DNA of 64,000 nucleotides. Source: Bacillota bacterium. Its GTDB lineage: Bacteria; Bacillota; Clostridia; Acetivibrionales; DTU013. Below, one piece after another: positions 60,505 through 64,000 of the stretch (its first letter is position 1; the number at the start of each line of letters is the position of its first letter). Where the stretch lies: NCBI GenBank assembly GCA_023412915.1, contig JAEZRE010000004.1, positions 149,617-213,616 on the forward strand, in the 5' to 3' direction. A program made the translations under genes and the position numbers. The notes beneath the pieces were generated by a model. That model searched no databases. It was not told where the DNA came from and worked only from the letters and a program-made list of their open reading frames with translations.

Positions 60505-61223
60505 TTGCTCACCTTAAGATTGTCAAGCGCGGCTTTTGCAGCTGACTGCTCGGCCTCTTTCTTGCTCTTTCCCTCACCGGCGCCAAGGGCGTTGTCGCCC
60601 ACATAGGCTTGAACTACGAATATTTTATCGTGATCGGGGCCTTTCTCTTCAAGGATCCTGTAAGATATCCTGTGATCGCCCTTTTTCTGTACAAGCTCCT
60701 GAAATTGCGTCTTATAGTCTTTATATAGCTCGTCCTTCGAAATATCGCGAAACAGCTCGCTCATGATATTGAAAATAAACCCTGATGCCTGCTGCAAGCC
60801 GCCGTCAAGATATATCGCGCCTATCAGTGCCTCGAACGCGTCCGATAAAATGGAGGTCCGCGTCCTGCCTCCCGTATTCTCCTCGCCCTTGCCCAACATA
60901 AGGTAATTTCCGAGGCCGATCCTGTTTGCGCATTTCATCAGCGAGCCTTCGCAGACTATTGCGGCTCTGGTTTTGGTCAGTTCTCCCTCCGGAAGCGAAG
61001 GGAAATTCTTGTAAATATAGTCGCTGGTGACGATATTCAGCACGGCGTCGCCGAGAAATTCCAGCCTTTCATTGCTGCATAAGCCGTCGCTTTTTTTTTC
61101 GTTTGCAAAGGAGCTGTGAGTGAGCGCCAGCAGAAGCTTCCTGGTATCGCTGAAGGTATAATGGATAACGCTCTCGAGCTCTTTCAGCCTTTCGTCATTC
61201 TTCCCGTCGTAGTAACTGCTCAT
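60501..61223 (-). CDS. rnc: Ribonuclease III
   Basis: A 240-residue double-strand RNA endonuclease for rRNA processing. The catalytic signature is NERLEFLGDAVLNIVTSDYIY (~52-72), with a second acidic region at LSDAFEALIGAIYLDGG. A C-terminal dsRNA-binding domain (~165-238) includes YKTQFQELVQKKGDHRISYRI and GEGKSKKEAEQSAAKAAL. It lies downstream of fabF after a terminator and heads the rnc-radical SAM pair. Confidence 0.97.
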   Translation of the reverse strand: MSSYYDGKNDERLKELESVIHYTFSDTRKLLLALTHSSFANEKKSDGLCSNERLEFLGDAVLNIVTSDYIYKNFPSLPEGELTKTRAAIVCEGSLMKCANRIGLGNYLMLGKGEENTGGRTRTSILSDAFEALIGAIYLDGGLQQASGFIFNIMSELFRDISKDELYKDYKTQFQELVQKKGDHRISYRILEEKGPDHDKIFVVQAYVGDNALGAGEGKSKKEAEQSAAKAALDNLKVSK

Positions 61224-61293
61224 TTCACCCTCCGATTTTTCTGTATTTCAATGATTATTTTACCACATATATGTATTAATTGTTATTCGGCTT

Positions 61294-61328
61294 AAAAAAC
61301 TAAAGACGGGTCAAGTTAACCCGCCTTT
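61294..61328 (-). terminator. Intrinsic terminator of fabF
   Basis: On the minus strand AAAGGCGGGT and ACCCGTCTTT (one mismatch) flank a 7-nt loop and are followed by AGTTTTTT. It lies 33 bp after the fabF stop. Confidence 0.8.
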
Positions 61329-61360
61329 AATAATTCTTCACAAAAAATTATTATCTAAAC

Positions 61361-62599
61361 TTATTCTTCGAACTTCTTCAACACCACCGAAGCGTTGTGA
61401 CCGCCGAATCCAAGGGCATTTGAAAGAGCGTATTTGATATCGGCCTTTCTTCCCTTGTTCGGAACGTAATCTAGATCGCATTCCGGGTCCTGGTTGACCA
61501 GATTGATAGTCGGAGGAAGGAAGCCTTCCTGCAGAGCCATTGCGGTGATGATCGCCTCGACTGCTCCGGCAGCGCCCAGCAGGTGACCGGTCATTGACTT
61601 GGTCGAGCTTACAGCTAGCTTGTAGGCATGTTCTCCGAAAGCTGCCTTGATGATCTTTGTTTCACCCACGTCGTTCAAGGGAGTAGAGGTTCCGTGTGCA
61701 TTGATATAGCCGACTTCTTCGGGCTTGATTCCCGCATCCTTCACCGCGAATTCCATGGCTTTTATACCGCCGAGGCCTTCGGGATCAGGAGCAGTGATAT
61801 GGTAAGCATCGTTAGTGCAGCCATAGCCCACGATTTCCCCGAGTATTTTAGCGCCGCGTTTTTTCGCGTGCTCGTATTCTTCGATCACTAGTATGCCTGC
61901 GCCCTCGCCCATTATGAAACCGTCGCGGTCCTTGTCGAAGGGCCTGCAGGCTGTCAGCGGGTCGGGATTCGTCGAGAATGCCTTGTTTGAACAGAAGCCT
62001 GCAAACGCCATAGGAGTGATCGCAGCTTCCGCACCGCCTGTAACCATGATATCGGCGGCGCCGCGTCTGATAACGTTTACCGCATCGCCGATGGCATTGT
62101 TGCCTGTTGCGCATGCCGTTACTACACACTCGCCGAAGCCGCGCAGGTTGTATTCGATGGCAACCCTACCAACAGCCATGTTTGCTATCATCGAGGTTAT
62201 GAAAAACGGACTTACCCTGCCGGGTCCCTTCGTTTCAAGTATGTGGTGCTGTTCCTCGAAGGTTTCTATTCCGCCTATCCCAGAACCGATGATGGCTCCT
62301 GCCCTGAAAGGATCTTCATTTTCCATGTTCAGGCCGGACATCTCAAAAGCCATTTTGGCGGCTGCCATGGCATACTGGGTGAATACGTCCATTCTTTTTG
62401 CTTCTTTTTTGTCAATATAATCGGTCGGTTCGAAATCCTTTATTTCTGCGGCGACCTTTGCATCGAAATTAGTCGTATCGAACTTCGTTAAGAGACTGAT
62501 ACCCGATTTTCCTTCTTTTATTGAACTCCAAAAATTTTCAAGGCCAAGGCCTAATGAGTGTACAACGCCCATGCCTGTTATTACAACTCTCTTATTCAT
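61361..62599 (-). CDS. fabF: 3-oxoacyl-ACP synthase II
   Basis: A 412-residue condensing enzyme that extends acyl-ACP with malonyl-ACP. The catalytic Cys163 (VVTACATGNNAIGDA) and the histidines in NAHGTSTPLNDVGET and SSTKSMTGHLLGAAG form the Cys-His-His triad; length and numbering match E. coli FabF. It follows acpP and a leader region with potential alternative hairpins (62695-62743). TAGGAGG precedes the ATG. Confidence 0.97.
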   Translation of the reverse strand: MNKRVVITGMGVVHSLGLGLENFWSSIKEGKSGISLLTKFDTTNFDAKVAAEIKDFEPTDYIDKKEAKRMDVFTQYAMAAAKMAFEMSGLNMENEDPFRAGAIIGSGIGGIETFEEQHHILETKGPGRVSPFFITSMIANMAVGRVAIEYNLRGFGECVVTACATGNNAIGDAVNVIRRGAADIMVTGGAEAAITPMAFAGFCSNKAFSTNPDPLTACRPFDKDRDGFIMGEGAGILVIEEYEHAKKRGAKILGEIVGYGCTNDAYHITAPDPEGLGGIKAMEFAVKDAGIKPEEVGYINAHGTSTPLNDVGETKIIKAAFGEHAYKLAVSSTKSMTGHLLGAAGAVEAIITAMALQEGFLPPTINLVNQDPECDLDYVPNKGRKADIKYALSNALGFGGHNASVVLKKFEE

Positions 62600-62694
62600 T
62601 CTAAACCTCCTAGCGAATCTAGACTTTTAGGATACGAGTTATTATCAGGAAATATATATGAATGATTATTATCAGATGATGTCAGCAAATAGTC

Positions 62695-62743
62695 TTCAGC
62701 CTGGTCTTTCGACCTAAGGGCCACTGAACCTGGAGCAACAGTG
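62695..62743 (-). ncRNA. Potential structured leader of fabF
   Basis: In the 179-bp gap between acpP and fabF, the minus strand carries a GAAA-capped hairpin GGTC-GAAA-GACC (62714-62703) enclosed by TTCAG/CTGAA (62728-62724 with 62699-62695). An alternative CACTG/CAGTG pairing (62743-62739 with 62726-62722) would compete with the enclosing stem. No known riboswitch family is recognised; the call rests only on pairing. Confidence 0.25.
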
Positions 62744-62750
62744 TTTCCAT

Positions 62751-62780
62751 AAAAAAAGTCCCTCTTACGGGACTTTTTTT
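62751..62780 (-). terminator. Intrinsic terminator of acpP
   Basis: AAAAAAAGTCCC-TCTTAC-GGGACTTTTTTT, a near-perfect symmetrical hairpin that overlaps the acpP stop codon. Bidirectional in form. Confidence 0.88.
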
Positions 62781-63006
62781 ATGTGTTATTTTTAATGTAA
62801 TCTACGGCATCTCCAACAGTTGCTATTTTTTCAGCTTCACTATCGGGAATCTCGATATCGAACTCTTCTTCGAGAGCCATGATCAATTCAACGATATCAA
62901 GTGAATCCGCACCTAAATCATCGATGAAAGAAGATTCCATTGCAACTTCTTCTTCCTCAACACCTAATTGCTCGACTATAATTTTCTTAACCTTTTCGAA
63001 AACCAT
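62779..63006 (-). CDS. acpP: Acyl carrier protein
   Basis: A 75-residue acidic helical protein that carries growing acyl chains. The phosphopantetheine site is Ser35 in DDLGADSLDIVELIMALEEEF. GGAGGAGG ahead of 63006 fixes the start; six in-frame codons upstream cover that site. It lies between fabG and fabF, the usual fab order, with a strong terminator at its stop codon, so downstream fabF expression needs read-through or its own promoter. Confidence 0.97.
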   Translation of the reverse strand: MVFEKVKKIIVEQLGVEEEEVAMESSFIDDLGADSLDIVELIMALEEEFDIEIPDSEAEKIATVGDAVDYIKNNT

Positions 63007-63116
63007 ACATTCACCTCCTCCCAAGGGGGGTAATTTATATATAATAATTCCCCGTAGAAGTTATGCCTGTTTCATTATGAATAATTGACAGGCAGAACTT
63101 TCACATAAAGATATTA

Positions 63117-63860
63117 TTACATAACAAGCCCGCCGTCAATATCTATTACCTGAGCTGTCACATAGGATGCGTCGTCGGATGCGAGAAATGCGACAACATT
63201 TGCCACGTCTTCAGGTGTCCCGAACCTGCCGAGCGGTATGTTCTCAAGATACTTATTTCTCACTTCCTCAGGAAGCGCATCTGTCATTTTGCTTTTAATG
63301 GTTCCAGGGGCAACTGCGTTACAGGTTATCCCTCTGGATGCAAATTCTTTTGCTGTCGTCTTTGTCAAGCCTATCAAGCCTGCCTTTGAGGCGGAATAGT
63401 TAGCCTGACCTTTGTTGCCATACCTTCCGGCAACAGACGCAAGATTGACTATACGGCCATATTTCTGTTTCATCATCTGTTTTGTCGCGAACTTCGTGCA
63501 AAGAAACGCGCCCTTCAGATTTATATCCAGAACTATATCCCAGTCATCCTCAGACATCAGGGCCATAGGCTTGTCGTTAGTAATACCCGCGTTATTGACA
63601 AGTATGTCTACACTTCCGAATGCATCGACACCGGCAGCTATCATAGCTTTTACGTCTTCTGAGTTTCTTACGTCGCCTCTTGTTACTACCACTTTATAAC
63701 CGGCCTTTTTAAACTCCTCCGCCGTTTCGTCAAGCGATTCCGATGACGGTATATCGTTCAAAACGATATTGGCTCCATTTGAAGCAAGCTTCAGTGCGAT
63801 CGCTTTTCCGAGTCCTCGTGCAGAACCTGTTACTACAGCGGTTTTGCCATCGAATTGCAT
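63117..63860 (-). CDS. fabG: 3-oxoacyl-ACP reductase
   Basis: A 247-residue short-chain dehydrogenase that reduces 3-ketoacyl-ACP. TGSARGLGKAIALKL is the NADP-binding glycine motif. NNAG, the catalytic Ser in NLASVAGRYG, and YSASKAG (Tyr and Lys) complete the active site, and the C-terminal DIDGGLVM is typical. AAGGAAGGAG precedes the ATG. The tandem 47-bp repeats begin 18 bp upstream of the start codon and run out of the window. Confidence 0.95.
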   Translation of the reverse strand: MQFDGKTAVVTGSARGLGKAIALKLASNGANIVLNDIPSSESLDETAEEFKKAGYKVVVTRGDVRNSEDVKAMIAAGVDAFGSVDILVNNAGITNDKPMALMSEDDWDIVLDINLKGAFLCTKFATKQMMKQKYGRIVNLASVAGRYGNKGQANYSASKAGLIGLTKTTAKEFASRGITCNAVAPGTIKSKMTDALPEEVRNKYLENIPLGRFGTPEDVANVVAFLASDDASYVTAQVIDIDGGLVM

Positions 63861-63877
63861 TTTGTCACTCCTTCCTT

Positions 63878-64000
63878 TTGGATGTTTTAGAGGAAATCCG
63901 CGCCGTTGGCGCTAAACATCCTCTTTGGATGTTTTAGAGGAAATCCGCGCCGTTGGCGCTAAACATCCTCTTTGGATGTTTTAGAGGAAATCCGCGCCGT
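63878..64000. repeat. 47-bp tandem repeats upstream of fabG, running off the window
   Basis: Three copies start at 63878, 63925 and 63972 with an exact 47-bp period; the third is cut by the window end. No difference is seen between copies. Each unit contains GGATGTTT...AAACATCC arms and an inner GCGCC-GTT-GGCGC hairpin, so it can fold into an extended stem. The period is not a multiple of three and stop codons recur, so it is not a coding repeat. Confidence 0.9.

Noticed and set aside
63878..64000. Possible CRISPR array
   Set aside because: The 47-bp units are contiguous and identical with no unique spacers.

Overview
The window looks like a chromosomal segment of a low-to-mid GC Gram-positive anaerobe of the class Clostridia. 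The reasons are GGAGG-type ribosome binding sites throughout, an Isc-type iscR-iscS-iscU-mnmA operon, the firmicute order ylxM-ffh-rpsP-khpA-rimM-trmD/rplS-rbgA-rnhB, a CUT1 sugar transporter paired with a membrane-bound AraC regulator, and radical SAM and Rnf-like enzymes. A relative of the Ruminiclostridium/Acetivibrio (cluster III) group is plausible, but this is inference. I see no rRNA, tRNA, CRISPR array, prophage or intact insertion sequence.

Layout, left to right. 1-5.6 kb (+): the tail of rarA, a small membrane protein, an orphan LarA-family racemase, a REP-like repeat, then iscR-iscS-iscU-mnmA for Fe-S assembly and tRNA thiolation, with an IscR-type operator lying exactly between the -35 and -10 boxes of iscR. 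5.6-10.5 kb: PHP phosphatase (-), M18 aminopeptidase (+), LCP cell-wall ligase (-) and a tyrosine recombinase (-). 10.6-17.6 kb (+): a CUT1 carbohydrate uptake locus with two permeases, a small lipoprotein, a solute-binding protein fused to a Big_2 domain, and a transmembrane AraC regulator. 17.7-20 kb: small accessory genes (cupin, S51 peptidase, AT-rich lipoprotein, Gly/Phe/His-rich protein).

20-32 kb (-): YbaK deacylase, YccF, a translationally coupled pair of a Ddl-like ATP-grasp ligase and a lysine 2,3-aminomutase-like enzyme, a compact hairpin element, a CoA-binding protein with an unusual RnfD-RnfC fusion, a DUF2461 protein, a WecA/TagO-like glycosyl-1-phosphate transferase, a GntR regulator, purB and a class I aminotransferase. 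32-44 kb (-): M19 dipeptidase, yraN, FlhB-like and FliK-like orphans, rnhB, rbgA and rplS. A cupin, a coiled-coil protein and an SH3 membrane protein are wedged in before trmD, rimM, khpA, rpsP, ffh and ylxM. This is the ribosome-biogenesis and SRP block.

44-64 kb (mostly -): a low-GC methyltransferase, a giant Lhr helicase and a UPF0182 membrane protein separate ylxM-ffh from ftsY-smc. Then come a HAD phosphatase (+), a YdeI-family gene with a premature stop, an Elp3-like radical SAM protein, rnc, fabF, acpP and fabG. The window ends inside a 47-bp tandem repeat upstream of fabG.

The strongest leads for something not well described are the Ddl-like/aminomutase pair (21.1-23.2 kb), the single-chain RnfD-RnfC fusion with its CoA-binding partner (23.7-26.1 kb), and the 47-bp hairpin-forming repeats upstream of fabG.
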